NCBI GenBank assembly: GCA_041750975.1
Contig: JBGSYN010000042.1
Span: 1 to 26,236, forward strand
Length of the DNA: 26,236 bases
Source of the DNA: JBGSYN01 sp041750975
GTDB lineage: Bacteria; Pseudomonadota; Alphaproteobacteria; Geminicoccales; Geminicoccaceae
Direction: 5' to 3'
The notes beneath the pieces are model-generated. The model did no database searches, was not told the DNA's origin, and saw only the letters and a program-made list of their open reading frames with translations. Shown here one piece after another: positions 13,307 through 21,940 of this stretch; the stretch's first letter is position 1; each line of letters opens with the position of its first letter. A program made the position numbers and the translations under genes.

Positions 13307-16165
13307 ATGCCGTTGGCATTCATGTCCGGTCGACCGCGCTCCTGGCTGAGGCGGTGGCGATGGCTGCCGCGCGGCATCGTTGTCGCCTGCCTCACTTACG
13401 GCATCTCGGCGATCGGTGGTTTGGATTTCCTCGACCGGCTCCTGACCGACGCGCGGATGGAACTCGGGGCCAGGAAGGCCACCGGCAAGGTCGTCATCGT
13501 CGGCATCGATGCCGAAAGCCTGCGGCACTTCGATCAGTGGCCCTGGCCAAGGCGGTATCATGCGATGCTGATCGACCGGCTGCTTGAGGCTGGTGCTGCC
13601 CGGATCGGCGTGGATATCGATTTCAGTTCGCGGTCCATTCCCGAAGACGATCGACTTCTGGCGGCGGCTTTGGAAAGGGGCGGTCCGGCGCGCATTGCGC
13701 TGCCCGTTTTTCGCCAGCATCAGCCGGCCGCGGACGGCAGCACCACGATCTTCGAAACCGCACCGCTTCCAGGCTTTCGGCCCTACGTCACCGAGGCCAT
13801 GGCCAATGTGATCCCGGATCCCGACGGCTTAATCCGTTGGCTGGAGCCCGGGCGCGGGAGTGATCGCATCCTGTTGCCGACCTTCGCGGGCTGGTTGGCG
13901 GGGGAGGGATCGGATGGCAGGTCGAGCCCGCGTAATCTGGTCGATTTCGGCATCGAAATCGCGACGGTGCCCTATTTCAGCTATCATGACATCCTGAGCG
14001 GGCGGTTCCCACCGGATGCGCTCCAGGGCCGGCTGGTCCTGGTCGGTGCGGTCGACGTTTCTCTTGGCGATCACGTCACGGTGCCGCGCTACCGCGCACT
14101 CCCCGGTGTCGCCTTTCACGCCCTGGCGGCGGAGAGCCTGCTGCAGGGACGCCTGGTTCATTCGCCCGATGGCCGTTGGATCGATGTCGCGGCGGCCGGC
14201 GGCACTTTTCTCTTCTGGTGGTTGCTGTCGGTGCTGACGCCGCGCCGGCAGGTCGCCGCCGGCATACTCGTGATCGTTGTGGTCGGGCTGGGCACTCTTA
14301 TCGCCCAAACCTGGTGGGGTGTGGCTGTTGCGACTGCCGCCGTGCTGGCCGGACTGGCGGTCGCGGCACTCCTCAAGCTGATCGAGCACTTTTGCGAGTT
14401 GGCCGAGTTGCGTCGGGACGCCGCGCAAATGGCGGCCCAGCGCCATGCCTTGTTTGTTCGGGTCGTCGAATCCAGCCTCGATGGCATTGTCGTCTTCGAT
14501 CAACATGCGGCCATTCTGAGCTGCAACGGCGTTGCCGCGAAATTCTTCGACAGACGGCCCGACACCATCCGCGGCGGCCGATTATGCGACATTCTCCCCG
14601 AGGACGAGGAACGCCTGCTCAAGGCGCTGGACGCCGGATCGTCCTTCAGCGCCGAGCGTCATTTTGTCATCGAGAACGGGATCCGCGTGGCGACGCAGAT
14701 GATTCTGAACCCGCTCGACGGCCAGGGCTTTGGCAAGCTGGGCATTGTGACCCTGCAGGACGTGTCCGCGCGCAAGACGCAGACCGATGCCTTGATCCAT
14801 ATGGCGACGCACGATGCCCTTACCGGGCTCGCCAACCGGACGAAGTTCCTCGACCGGCTGGGCGACACCTGCGAGCAGTCGCGGCGAACGCAGGCGGGCT
14901 TCGCCATGCTCCTGATCGATCTCGACCGGTTCAAGGAAGTCAATGACAGCCTCGGCCATTCGATCGGCGATCGCCTGCTGCAGGATCTGGCCCTGCGCCT
15001 GACCCGTCTGCTGGGTCGGGGCCAGCTTTCCGCACGACTGGGCGGCGACGAGTTCGCGGTGTTGGTGAATGGACCCGAAAGCGAGGCTCAGTCCCTGGCG
15101 CAGGCGCAGGATTTGCTCGACGCTATCCGCCGGCCCTTCGCGATCGCGGAGCAGTCCATCGAGGTCGACGCCAGCATCGGGATCGCGCGCTTTCCCGAGC
15201 ACGCGCAGGATGCGGAAATGCTGATCCAATGCGCCGACATCGCGATGTATCAGGCGAAACGCTCGCGCTCGGGTTTCGCGGTCTACGATGCGATCGCAGA
15301 CATTCGCAGCAAACGCCGTCTGGCATTAATGGCGGATATTCGCCAGGCCATCGCCGACCGGCAGCTCCATCTCTGCTATCAGCCCAAGGTCAATCTCCGT
15401 GATGCCAGCCTAGCAGGGGTCGAGGCGCTGTTGCGCTGGCATCATCCGCAGTTCGGGGAAATTTCACCGACGGAATTCGTGCCGATGGCTGAAGAGAGCG
15501 GATGTATCGATGACGTCACGCTGATGATGGTCGAGATGGCTCTCGTACGTTATCAAGCATGGCGAGAGTTCGGCCATGTCATTCCGATTGCGGTCAACCT
15601 CTCCTCGCGGTCCCTCCAAAATCCCGCCTTCGTCGACGATCTTCTGGAGATTGCCGGAAGGTCATTCGACGACCGCCACGCCATCGGATTCGAGCTGACC
15701 GAGAGTGTGTCGGTCCATGACGATCCCGAAACGATCGCCAGTCTGCAGAGACTTCATGAACATGGGTTCGAGATCGCACTCGACGATTTCGGCACGGGCT
15801 ATTCATCTTTTGCTTATCTTCGCGAGCTTCCGATTGATACGCTGAAGGTCGACCGCGCCTTCCTGCAGGTTTCGGGCAACGACCGGAACGCCGATGATGT
15901 CCTGCGGGGGATCATCGATCTCGGTCACAAACTCGGGCTCCGGACCATTGCCGAGGGAGTCGAGACCAGAGAGATGGGGACCTGGCTCCGCGATCTCGGT
16001 TGCGACATGGCCCAGGGGTATTATTTCGGCTCCCCGATGCCACCGGACGCAATCCCCGATTGGCCGCGCGATACGCCCTATTTCGCCGATCATGGCGGGG
16101 CCGTGACCATGGTTCGGCAAACCGGATCACCGGTGTCTCAAGAGGCCTACGTTACACCTTGTTGA
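13307..16165 (+). CDS. CHASE2-PAS-GGDEF-EAL sensor protein (c-di-GMP synthesis/hydrolysis)
   Basis: This is a 952-residue membrane sensor. An N-terminal membrane segment (about 22-42) leads to an extracytoplasmic CHASE2 domain (to about 285; VVIVGIDAESL and RIGVDIDFSS are typical), then closely spaced membrane helices (about 288-360), a PAS domain (about 380-495), GGDEF (about 500-660) and EAL (about 680-930). The GGDEF signature is intact at 579-583. EAL is intact too: Glu706 in EALLRW, VNLSS, ELTES at 796, DDFGTGYSS at 826, LKVDRAF and AEGVET. The inhibitory RxxD site before GGDEF is replaced (GRGQ). Both synthesis and breakdown of c-di-GMP are possible. The start 3 bp after FecR implies co-translation; an ATG at 13322 is an alternative. 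Confidence 0.94.
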   Translation: MPLAFMSGRPRSWLRRWRWLPRGIVVACLTYGISAIGGLDFLDRLLTDARMELGARKATGKVVIVGIDAESLRHFDQWPWPRRYHAMLIDRLLEAGAARIGVDIDFSSRSIPEDDRLLAAALERGGPARIALPVFRQHQPAADGSTTIFETAPLPGFRPYVTEAMANVIPDPDGLIRWLEPGRGSDRILLPTFAGWLAGEGSDGRSSPRNLVDFGIEIATVPYFSYHDILSGRFPPDALQGRLVLVGAVDVSLGDHVTVPRYRALPGVAFHALAAESLLQGRLVHSPDGRWIDVAAAGGTFLFWWLLSVLTPRRQVAAGILVIVVVGLGTLIAQTWWGVAVATAAVLAGLAVAALLKLIEHFCELAELRRDAAQMAAQRHALFVRVVESSLDGIVVFDQHAAILSCNGVAAKFFDRRPDTIRGGRLCDILPEDEERLLKALDAGSSFSAERHFVIENGIRVATQMILNPLDGQGFGKLGIVTLQDVSARKTQTDALIHMATHDALTGLANRTKFLDRLGDTCEQSRRTQAGFAMLLIDLDRFKEVNDSLGHSIGDRLLQDLALRLTRLLGRGQLSARLGGDEFAVLVNGPESEAQSLAQAQDLLDAIRRPFAIAEQSIEVDASIGIARFPEHAQDAEMLIQCADIAMYQAKRSRSGFAVYDAIADIRSKRRLALMADIRQAIADRQLHLCYQPKVNLRDASLAGVEALLRWHHPQFGEISPTEFVPMAEESGCIDDVTLMMVEMALVRYQAWREFGHVIPIAVNLSSRSLQNPAFVDDLLEIAGRSFDDRHAIGFELTESVSVHDDPETIASLQRLHEHGFEIALDDFGTGYSSFAYLRELPIDTLKVDRAFLQVSGNDRNADDVLRGIIDLGHKLGLRTIAEGVETREMGTWLRDLGCDMAQGYYFGSPMPPDAIPDWPRDTPYFADHGGAVTMVRQTGSPVSQEAYVTPC

Positions 16166-16533
16166 GCGTGGATCCGGCAGGCCATCGAACCATCCTTCCC
16201 TCAGCCGGCATCCGCTGAAATCGCCGGGCGGTTCCGGCGGTCGCTGCCGGGGCTCAGGGTTCATGCGGTGAGTATGATGCCGGTGTGCCGCTTTCCGGCG
16301 GCCCGAGCCGCAGGCAACCGATCCCCGATCCGACAGGATGGTAAATAATCATGCCGCTGTCCCCCGGCGCTATTTCCGGCTGATTTGCTCGGCGCCTCCA
16401 ACGTCTTGCCCTTAAGCATTTGACAACCCTCTCGATGCCTCGAACATTCGGGCGCATATTTTGCCGAGGCCAAGCCGCCCAGCCATCACAATCGGCCGCC
16501 CGCAATAAAGCCTGATTCCAAAGGGGAACATTT
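16166..16533. other. Gene-free 368-bp interval upstream of the SulP gene
   Basis: I see no protein gene with a ribosome site or recognisable sequence on either strand. Short open frames on the - strand look like chance in GC-rich DNA. The region between about 16340 and 16470 is somewhat less GC-rich and contains a perfect TTGACA; the last 15 bases hold the AAGGGGAA ribosome site of the SulP gene. No terminator with a T tract is visible after the GGDEF-EAL gene. Confidence 0.6.
16420..16448 (+). promoter_or_regulatory. Possible sigma-70-type promoter for the SulP gene
   Basis: A consensus -35, TTGACA (16420-16425), is followed after 17 bp by AACATT (16443-16448), a poor -10. Transcription from here would give a leader of about 80 nt before the TTG start. 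The -35 is the main evidence. Confidence 0.3.
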
Positions 16534-18786
16534 TTGCTCGCACCGGCAAAAAATCATCATGGCTTGTTGTTGCGTTCCGAAGAGATTGGCCGAAACATGC
16601 TGAGCGGAATCGTCGTGGCGATCGTCACCGTCGCGTACTGCTTGTCGTTCAGTGCGTTGATCTTCTCGGGCCCCTTGTCGGCCGGGCTCGGCTATGGCCT
16701 GACTGCCGCCCTCATCAGCGCCGGTGCGGCCTGCCTGATCGTCGGGCGATTAAGCTCAATACCGACCGCGATCGCCAGCCCCGACACCCCGCCCGTCGCC
16801 GTCATGGCGGCGATGGCGTTCGCCCTGGCAAGCTCGATCGCCGCAACCACGGATCCAGTCGACACCCTCGGCCCGGTCATTGGCGCCCTCGTTCTGACCA
16901 CGCTCTTGACCGGGGCCGGTCTCTTTCTGGTCGGCCATTATCGGCTCGCAACCTGGATGCGCTTCATTCCCTATCCGGTGATCGCTGGCTTCCTTGCGGC
17001 CTCCGGCTGGTATCTTGCGACCGGCGCATTTCGCGTCGCAACGGGTACGGAGTTCGACATCGATCAGCTGGATTCGATGGTCTCGGCCCGAAATCTCCCG
17101 CTCTGGGGTACGAGCCTCGCCTTTGCCGGAGTGTTGTTTCTGGTCCGGCGGGCAACCAAGTCACCATTCGCGGTTCCCATCGCCCTCTTTGTCGCGTTGT
17201 TTGTCGTCGTCCTAGGCACCCAACTCGGCGGCATCTCGGTGACCGAGGCACGCGCCCAAGGTTGGTTCATCCAGGTGCCGACCCCAGCGACACGAGGCCT
17301 GCCCTGGATCGCGTTCGCTCAATATTCCCAGAATGGACACCTTTGGAACCTGGCGTCCTCGAACCTTGATCTTCTGATCCCGCATCTGCCGGAAATGCTG
17401 GCCGTGGCCCTGGTGACGGCGATGGCGATCCTGTTGAATGCCACCGGCATCGAGATCACCGAACGTGTCAATGTCGATCTGGATGCCGAAATGCGGGCGG
17501 CGGGCCTGGCCAACATTATCGTCGCCGCCGGCAGCGGAATTGTCGCCAATCTGACCTTCAATCGCTCGCGGCTGAACCTTTCGGCCGGCGCCACGAGCCG
17601 GCTGAGTGCTGCCGTCTGCGGCGTGTTGTGTCTGCTCTTTCTGCTCGGCGGCTTGGATATCGTCGGCTACGTCGCGGCACCGATCTTGGGTGGCCTCTTG
17701 TTCTACTTCGGTGTCATGGCGCTCTGGACTTGGGTCATCCGGCAGTCGCGGCAGCTCGACTGGACCGACTTCTTGCTCATCGTTTCGATATTCATCCTGA
17801 TCATCCGCTTCGGCTATCTCGCAGGTGCCGCCCTGGGCGTCGTCGCATCATGCCTTTTCTTCGCATTTACCTACAGCCGCATCGCGTTCATACGCCGGGA
17901 GCTGACGCGCCAGACCTGTGCGAGCTATGTCGAACGATCCAGGGAACACAGTCAGGTTCTGCGCAGTCAAGGCAAGCGGATCAGGATATTGAAGCTGCAG
18001 GGCTATATCTTCTTCGGAACCGCCCATCGACTTGTCGAATACATCGACAGACTGACAACGGATCGGATAATCGGGGAAAAATACTGGATTATCTTCGACT
18101 TCGAGAATGTCACGGGCTCCGATTCCTCGGCGCGGTTCAGCTTCGTCCGGCTCTTTCAAATGGCGCAAAACAACAGCTTCGAGATCATTCTAGTGACCAA
18201 GGCGACACCGGTCTTCGAGATCTTCCGGCGCGAGAACCTGCTGATCGAACAGGGCGACGATAAGAACGCTTTCGAAACGCTCGACCTTGCTCTGGAGCAC
18301 TGCGAGGAGAGCCTTTTGGCGGACCTTTGTGTTGAGCAACACGACGCCACCCGGTTGGTCCACTGGCTCGCTCGGGAAATGGGCGGCGACGATAACGCCG
18401 ACCGCCTCGCCGATTACATGCTGCGGCGGGAATGCCAATCCGGCGAGATGCTCTGCAACCAGGGCGACGCGGCCGAAAGCCTCTACTTCGTCGCCAGCGG
18501 CCGGGTTTCGGTCCTGCTCGATGCCGCGCCGCTCGGACCGCTGCGAGTGCGTCGGACCTTTGGCCTTACCACCATCGGCGAAATGGGCTTCTATCGGCGA
18601 ACCGAACGCACGGCCAGCGTCCGCGTCGACGAACCCACAATCGTCTACGAGCTGACGCGCGAGGCCTTCGAAACCATGGTGCGGGAAGCGCCCAACCTCG
18701 CTAACGCGCTCAACGAGTTCATCATCAGAACTCTCGCCGACCGCCTTACCTTCGCCAGCGAAGAAATCGCCGCCCTGCAACGCTGA
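16534..18786 (+). CDS. SulP-family anion transporter with STAS and cyclic-nucleotide-binding domains
   Basis: This is a 750-residue membrane protein. Residues about 20-450 hold the SLC26/SulP transport domain with 12 or more hydrophobic segments (GIVVAIVTVAYCLSFSALIF, IPYPVIAGFLAASGWYL, ATGIEITERVNVDLDAEMRAAG). A STAS domain follows (about 480-590: RIRILKLQGYIFFGTAHRL, WIIFDFENVTGSDSSA), then a cNMP-binding domain (about 625-735) with ESLYFVASGRVSVLL and the phosphate-cassette-like IGEMGFYRRTERTASV (about 681-696), where Glu and Arg are kept. The start is TTG with AAGGGGAA upstream. Substrate could be sulfate, bicarbonate, another anion or even an amino acid, since related fungal proteins of this subtype are vacuolar; gating by cAMP or cGMP is inferred. 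Confidence 0.9.
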   Translation: MLAPAKNHHGLLLRSEEIGRNMLSGIVVAIVTVAYCLSFSALIFSGPLSAGLGYGLTAALISAGAACLIVGRLSSIPTAIASPDTPPVAVMAAMAFALASSIAATTDPVDTLGPVIGALVLTTLLTGAGLFLVGHYRLATWMRFIPYPVIAGFLAASGWYLATGAFRVATGTEFDIDQLDSMVSARNLPLWGTSLAFAGVLFLVRRATKSPFAVPIALFVALFVVVLGTQLGGISVTEARAQGWFIQVPTPATRGLPWIAFAQYSQNGHLWNLASSNLDLLIPHLPEMLAVALVTAMAILLNATGIEITERVNVDLDAEMRAAGLANIIVAAGSGIVANLTFNRSRLNLSAGATSRLSAAVCGVLCLLFLLGGLDIVGYVAAPILGGLLFYFGVMALWTWVIRQSRQLDWTDFLLIVSIFILIIRFGYLAGAALGVVASCLFFAFTYSRIAFIRRELTRQTCASYVERSREHSQVLRSQGKRIRILKLQGYIFFGTAHRLVEYIDRLTTDRIIGEKYWIIFDFENVTGSDSSARFSFVRLFQMAQNNSFEIILVTKATPVFEIFRRENLLIEQGDDKNAFETLDLALEHCEESLLADLCVEQHDATRLVHWLAREMGGDDNADRLADYMLRRECQSGEMLCNQGDAAESLYFVASGRVSVLLDAAPLGPLRVRRTFGLTTIGEMGFYRRTERTASVRVDEPTIVYELTREAFETMVREAPNLANALNEFIIRTLADRLTFASEEIAALQR

Positions 18787-18810
18787 TCTTCCGGGCGAAA
18801 AACCCAAAGG

Positions 18811-18835
18811 CTGAGGGGAAAACGTTTCCCCTCAG
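18811..18835 (+). terminator. 3' hairpin of the SulP gene (copy A of a recurring module)
   Basis: CTGAGGGGAAA pairs perfectly with TTTCCCCTCAG around loop ACG, 24 bp after the SulP stop. No T tract follows; instead the tail is ACACCCCGCG. The same plan recurs after the haem peroxidase and pirin genes. It may be a terminator of Rho-assisted type or an mRNA 3'-end stabiliser. Confidence 0.6.
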
Positions 18836-19042
18836 ACACCCCGCGAAATGGTCTTTCTAGTATGGTTGTGAATGGCGCGTAGTTCAGCCGATGGGGGGAC
18901 GCTGTGGCGACGGGCAGCGCATAGTGTTGCTGAGATAATTGCGTCCGGAGCGTCAGAGGTCGCAATAGATATATGGCCCCTGCTGCGCGTCATGGGGATC
19001 AGCGTCCGGACCGTGGAACGACCTGGACCATTGGAGGGTGAC

Positions 19043-19528
19043 ATGGTGAAGCCAGTACTCAATCTCGACGAGGTCGAATTCGACGACATCGAAGAGAACG
19101 GCGTCTACACATCGAAGCGCGGCCAGATCAGCAATCAGATCGGGGCCAGGGACCTGGGCTACAACCTCACGGTGCTGCCGCCCGGAAAGGTTCAGTGTCC
19201 CTTCCACTGCCATCATGGCGAAGAGGAGATGTTTCTCATTCTTGAGGGGGAAGGCGAGCTGCGCTTCGGCGACAAACGCTACCCGATCCGCAAGCATGAC
19301 GTCATTGCCTGTCCGACCGGTGGCCCGGAGGTTGCACATCAGATCATCAACACCGGCACCGTCACGATGCGCTACCTGGCGCTCTCCACGCTGGTAGATC
19401 TGGAAGCCTGCGAATACCCGGATTCTCAAAAGATATCGATCGTGACCGGGAAGCCCGGCGAGCCCGGCATCCGCAAGATGTTTCGCGCCGAAAACACCGT
19501 TGACTACTATGACCGCGAGAACGGCTGA
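19043..19528 (+). CDS. Cupin-domain protein
   Basis: This is a cytoplasmic single-cupin protein of 161 residues. Cupin motif 1 is FHCHHGEEEMFLILEGEGEL, with histidines and a glutamate placed for metal binding; motif 2 is around GPEVAHQIINTG. I chose the ATG at 19043 because GGAGG lies 6 bp upstream; the frame is open for 57 more residues but that part lacks cupin-like sequence and a ribosome site. Small cupins of this type include sugar isomerases, dioxygenases and ligand-binding regulators, so the reaction is unknown. It stands alone on the + strand, 256 bp after SulP and separated from it by a hairpin. Confidence 0.85.
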   Translation: MVKPVLNLDEVEFDDIEENGVYTSKRGQISNQIGARDLGYNLTVLPPGKVQCPFHCHHGEEEMFLILEGEGELRFGDKRYPIRKHDVIACPTGGPEVAHQIINTGTVTMRYLALSTLVDLEACEYPDSQKISIVTGKPGEPGIRKMFRAENTVDYYDRENG

Positions 19529-20173
19529 TGCAGGGCGGGACTGGTGATCGTACCACTAACTCCATGTTTGTAGTGGATTTTGCGCTTCACCAAATTGGGT
19601 ACCATTTGTTGAAGCCAATCCACTAGGCCATTGGTTCGCAAGTCCCATTGTCATCCTGCCAATCAGTGAGCCTTCAGGAGAGCTAAACTTCGATGGAAGC
19701 CGAGAAGGTCTTCGAAGGCGTCGACTCCGGCGTGTTCAAACGGTGCGGCAGCTGGTCTTAGCGCCTAGCTAAATACTCCTAGCGTATGCGGCTCGGTTGT
19801 AACAAATCGCCCGTCGCTCTTTGCTCACGCGTGTCGGGTGCCATGGATGAATGCGGATAGTCCTTAGCACGAATGAATTTCCGGCGATTTCGGAACCCCC
19901 AGACCAACATACCCACTCCCGAACCACCATGTTCGGGAAAGCCAGAGAGGGGCGGGTCGCTCCTTTGGGAAACCCTCCTGCAGAAAATTGCGCGAACGAT
20001 TTATCGCCTGCCCCTGCGCCGCAGCGAACGGTCCTGCATCGGAAAGAGAAAGCGCCAACGCGTCACCGGAGATGGTGGCGAGTTTGGCGGTTCGCAACTG
20101 CCGGCCAATCGTTTCATTGCTCCGAACGATCGAGGATACCTGAAGTCGCCCATCGTCGGACCGTGGGGTTTTG
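19529..20173. other. Gene-poor interval with structured DNA and no recognised gene
   Basis: No open frame here has a convincing ribosome site plus family-like sequence. Base composition in 19550-19860 is lower in GC and stop codons are frequent on all strands. A 22-codon frame at 19693-19761 (MEAEKVFEGVDSGVF..., with AGGAGA about 16 bp upstream) and a 77-codon TTG frame on the - strand at 19864-20097 (ending GVPKSPEIHSC) could be fragments of decayed genes, but I cannot match them to a family. A long imperfect palindrome lies at 19571-19625. Confidence 0.5.
19571..19625. repeat. 55-nt imperfect palindrome
   Basis: Three paired blocks nest: TAGTGGATT (19571-19579) with AATCCACTA (19617-19625), GCTTCA (19584-19589) with TGAAGC (19610-19615), and CAAAT with ATTTG around a TGGGTACC centre. 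A competing CCACTA lies just upstream at 19553. The stem is 42 bp after the cupin stop and has no T tract. It could be an RNA structure, a regulator site or the relic of a mobile-element end. Confidence 0.55.
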
Positions 20174-20196
20174 AAGGGGATTTCGGAAATCCCCTT
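20174..20196 (-). terminator. 3' hairpin of the haem peroxidase gene (copy B of the recurring module)
   Basis: AAGGGGATTT (20174-20183) and AAATCCCCTT (20187-20196) form a perfect 10-bp stem with a 3-nt loop, 17 bp beyond the stop. In the direction of the gene the tail reads CAAAACCCCACGG, and the bases before the stem (GGCT) match copy A. Confidence 0.6.
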
Positions 20197-20213
20197 AGCC
20201 TAAGATTAAGATC

Positions 20214-21755
20214 CTATTGCTGCAGACCGATATACTCGATCATATCGGCGAGCGAGCCGATGGGGGCGGTTCGGTGGGGGACCTTGATGCCGTTGGCGTC
20301 GATGCGGCCGTGATAGGCTTCGTTGAGGAAGCTGTTCGGGTCGTGCTTGAGAAACCCGATCAGGGTTTCGGCGACGATGCGGCTGCCGACGGCGCCGAGC
20401 GATTGGCCTTCGGTTTGGACATGAGCTTCCTGGAGCACGTAGTACCACAAGGGAGTCCGGCGCTGGAAGCGGCCGAGTTCGATGGCGTCCTTGACGGCGT
20501 TGCTCTGGCCTTCGGTCACGGCATTTTCGGTGAGCGGGACGATGCCCATGGCGCTGGCGACGGCCTGGCCGGTCGGCAGGCCGAGGAGATAGCCGCGGCA
20601 GAGGTTGCGCTGGGCGAGGTGACGGATCATGGCGGCGGGGCCGGCTTCGCCTTCGAAGGGCAAGTCGAACAGGCCGGCCGAAAGCTGCGGATCGATTTTA
20701 CGCGCTAATTGCGGGGCCGGCTGCCCCTGGAACTGAACGAAGTTGGACCAGTGGATCAGATATTGCGATTTGAGCCGATACTGGCCGTCGACGATCTCGA
20801 GGAGTTCGGGCTGGCCGGCGGGGCGGTTCTCGACAGAGATGCCGAGGATAGTTTCGATGCCGACCGGACCGCCGGTGCCGTGGGTGTAGGAGGGACGGAT
20901 CATCGAATGGCCGAAGCGGAAACCGGCGACGGAGAATTCGAGCGGCATGAAGAGCTCGGCGCCGCCAGTGCCGGGGCCGAAGCTGTAGGGGCCGTTGCGG
21001 ACGACGTCGTTGACGATGTCGGCATTGCAGACCCGCGGGAGATAGTCGTGGGCGACGACATATTGATAGACCCAGCGGACGATCTGCCGGGCCTTGCTGT
21101 ATTTGTCGGCTGCCGAGAGCCCGGGCTCGAGATGATCGACGATCTTGTTGTGGAGAGCGATGAAGGCCGCGTGGAGCTGGCTGATATTGACATTTTCGTC
21201 GTTGCGGCCGTCGGCGATGAGGGCTTTTCGGCCGATACGCGGCAGGTCGTTCAGGCCCGGGCCGAGATCCTGCAGGATGAGCTTGCCGGATTCGGGCTCA
21301 TAGAGAGCGGAGGCCTCGGTCTGGTAGCCGGGAATGAAGCTCGGTCCGTCGCCATATAGGCTGTCGAGGTCGAGCTGCGGACGGCGGCCGTTCCTGAGTT
21401 TGGCGACCACTTCCGATGGCGGCACCGGGATGATCGGCAGTGGCCGGCCATCGGCCTGGGCGATGCGGCTGATGCCGGTTTCGCGGTCGGTTCGGGCGGT
21501 GGTGTCGTGATCGATGAACTGGCCGAGATAGGTGAAGGCCACGGGGATCGTCGAATCGAAAGAGGGATCGGGCGGCGAGGTGACATCACCCATAGCGTTG
21601 CCGAGGGCGAGCAGCGCATCGACGGTTCGCTCGGCGGTAGGCAGCAGGCATTCCGGCGATGTCGCCGCATCGTCGAACATATAGCCGAACGGCGTCGAGA
21701 ACAGGATCTCGTCGGCGGTGTCGACACCACCCGAGTGCGAGATATTGGTAAGCAT
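20214..21755 (-). CDS. Animal-type haem peroxidase (peroxidase-cyclooxygenase superfamily)
   Basis: This is a 513-residue peroxidase. The ATG at 21755 has GGAGGG 8 bp upstream, so a 34-residue longer form is unlikely. Key residues of the mammalian-type haem site are present: Gln79 and distal His83 with calcium-site Asp84 (FTYLGQFIDHD), Arg184 and Glu187 (DGRNDENVNI), LHNKI, and proximal His283 (FRFGHSMIRPSY). It should oxidise halides or small organics with H2O2. I see no signal peptide and no RTX calcium repeats, unlike many secreted bacterial relatives, so location is unclear. The pirin gene lies upstream on the same strand, 229 bp away and separated by a hairpin. Confidence 0.93.
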   Translation of the reverse strand: MLTNISHSGGVDTADEILFSTPFGYMFDDAATSPECLLPTAERTVDALLALGNAMGDVTSPPDPSFDSTIPVAFTYLGQFIDHDTTARTDRETGISRIAQADGRPLPIIPVPPSEVVAKLRNGRRPQLDLDSLYGDGPSFIPGYQTEASALYEPESGKLILQDLGPGLNDLPRIGRKALIADGRNDENVNISQLHAAFIALHNKIVDHLEPGLSAADKYSKARQIVRWVYQYVVAHDYLPRVCNADIVNDVVRNGPYSFGPGTGGAELFMPLEFSVAGFRFGHSMIRPSYTHGTGGPVGIETILGISVENRPAGQPELLEIVDGQYRLKSQYLIHWSNFVQFQGQPAPQLARKIDPQLSAGLFDLPFEGEAGPAAMIRHLAQRNLCRGYLLGLPTGQAVASAMGIVPLTENAVTEGQSNAVKDAIELGRFQRRTPLWYYVLQEAHVQTEGQSLGAVGSRIVAETLIGFLKHDPNSFLNEAYHGRIDANGIKVPHRTAPIGSLADMIEYIGLQQ

Positions 21756-21940
21756 CAGATTTCCCTCCTGACCTGGCGACAAACCTTCGCCGCCCATTAA
21801 CGTCCACCATTCTCCTCTAACGCGGCGACATCCGATCTTAAGTGAGGAAACGCACATTTCTAGGGTTTTTCGAGGGCAACCAGAATGCCGGACCCGTCGA
21901 CCGGATTTGCGGATGAAGCCTTCAAACTATTCGTGGGGGT

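Noticed and set aside
16254..16505. 83-codon open frame on the - strand between the GGDEF-EAL and SulP genes
   Set aside because: There is no ribosome site and the product looks random; the region is better explained as SulP upstream sequence.
18867..18960. tRNA-like start (GCGCGTAGTTCAGCCGATGG)
   Set aside because: The first bases look like a tRNA D-arm, but no proper anticodon stem-loop or T-arm (GTTCGA-type) follows and the acceptor ends do not pair.
18872..19042. 57-residue N-terminal extension of the cupin protein
   Set aside because: No ribosome site at 18872, while GGAGG precedes the ATG at 19043, and the extension lacks cupin-like sequence.
21756..21857. 34-residue N-terminal extension of the haem peroxidase
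   Set aside because: GGAGGG sits right before the ATG at 21755, and the extension resembles neither a signal peptide nor the family.
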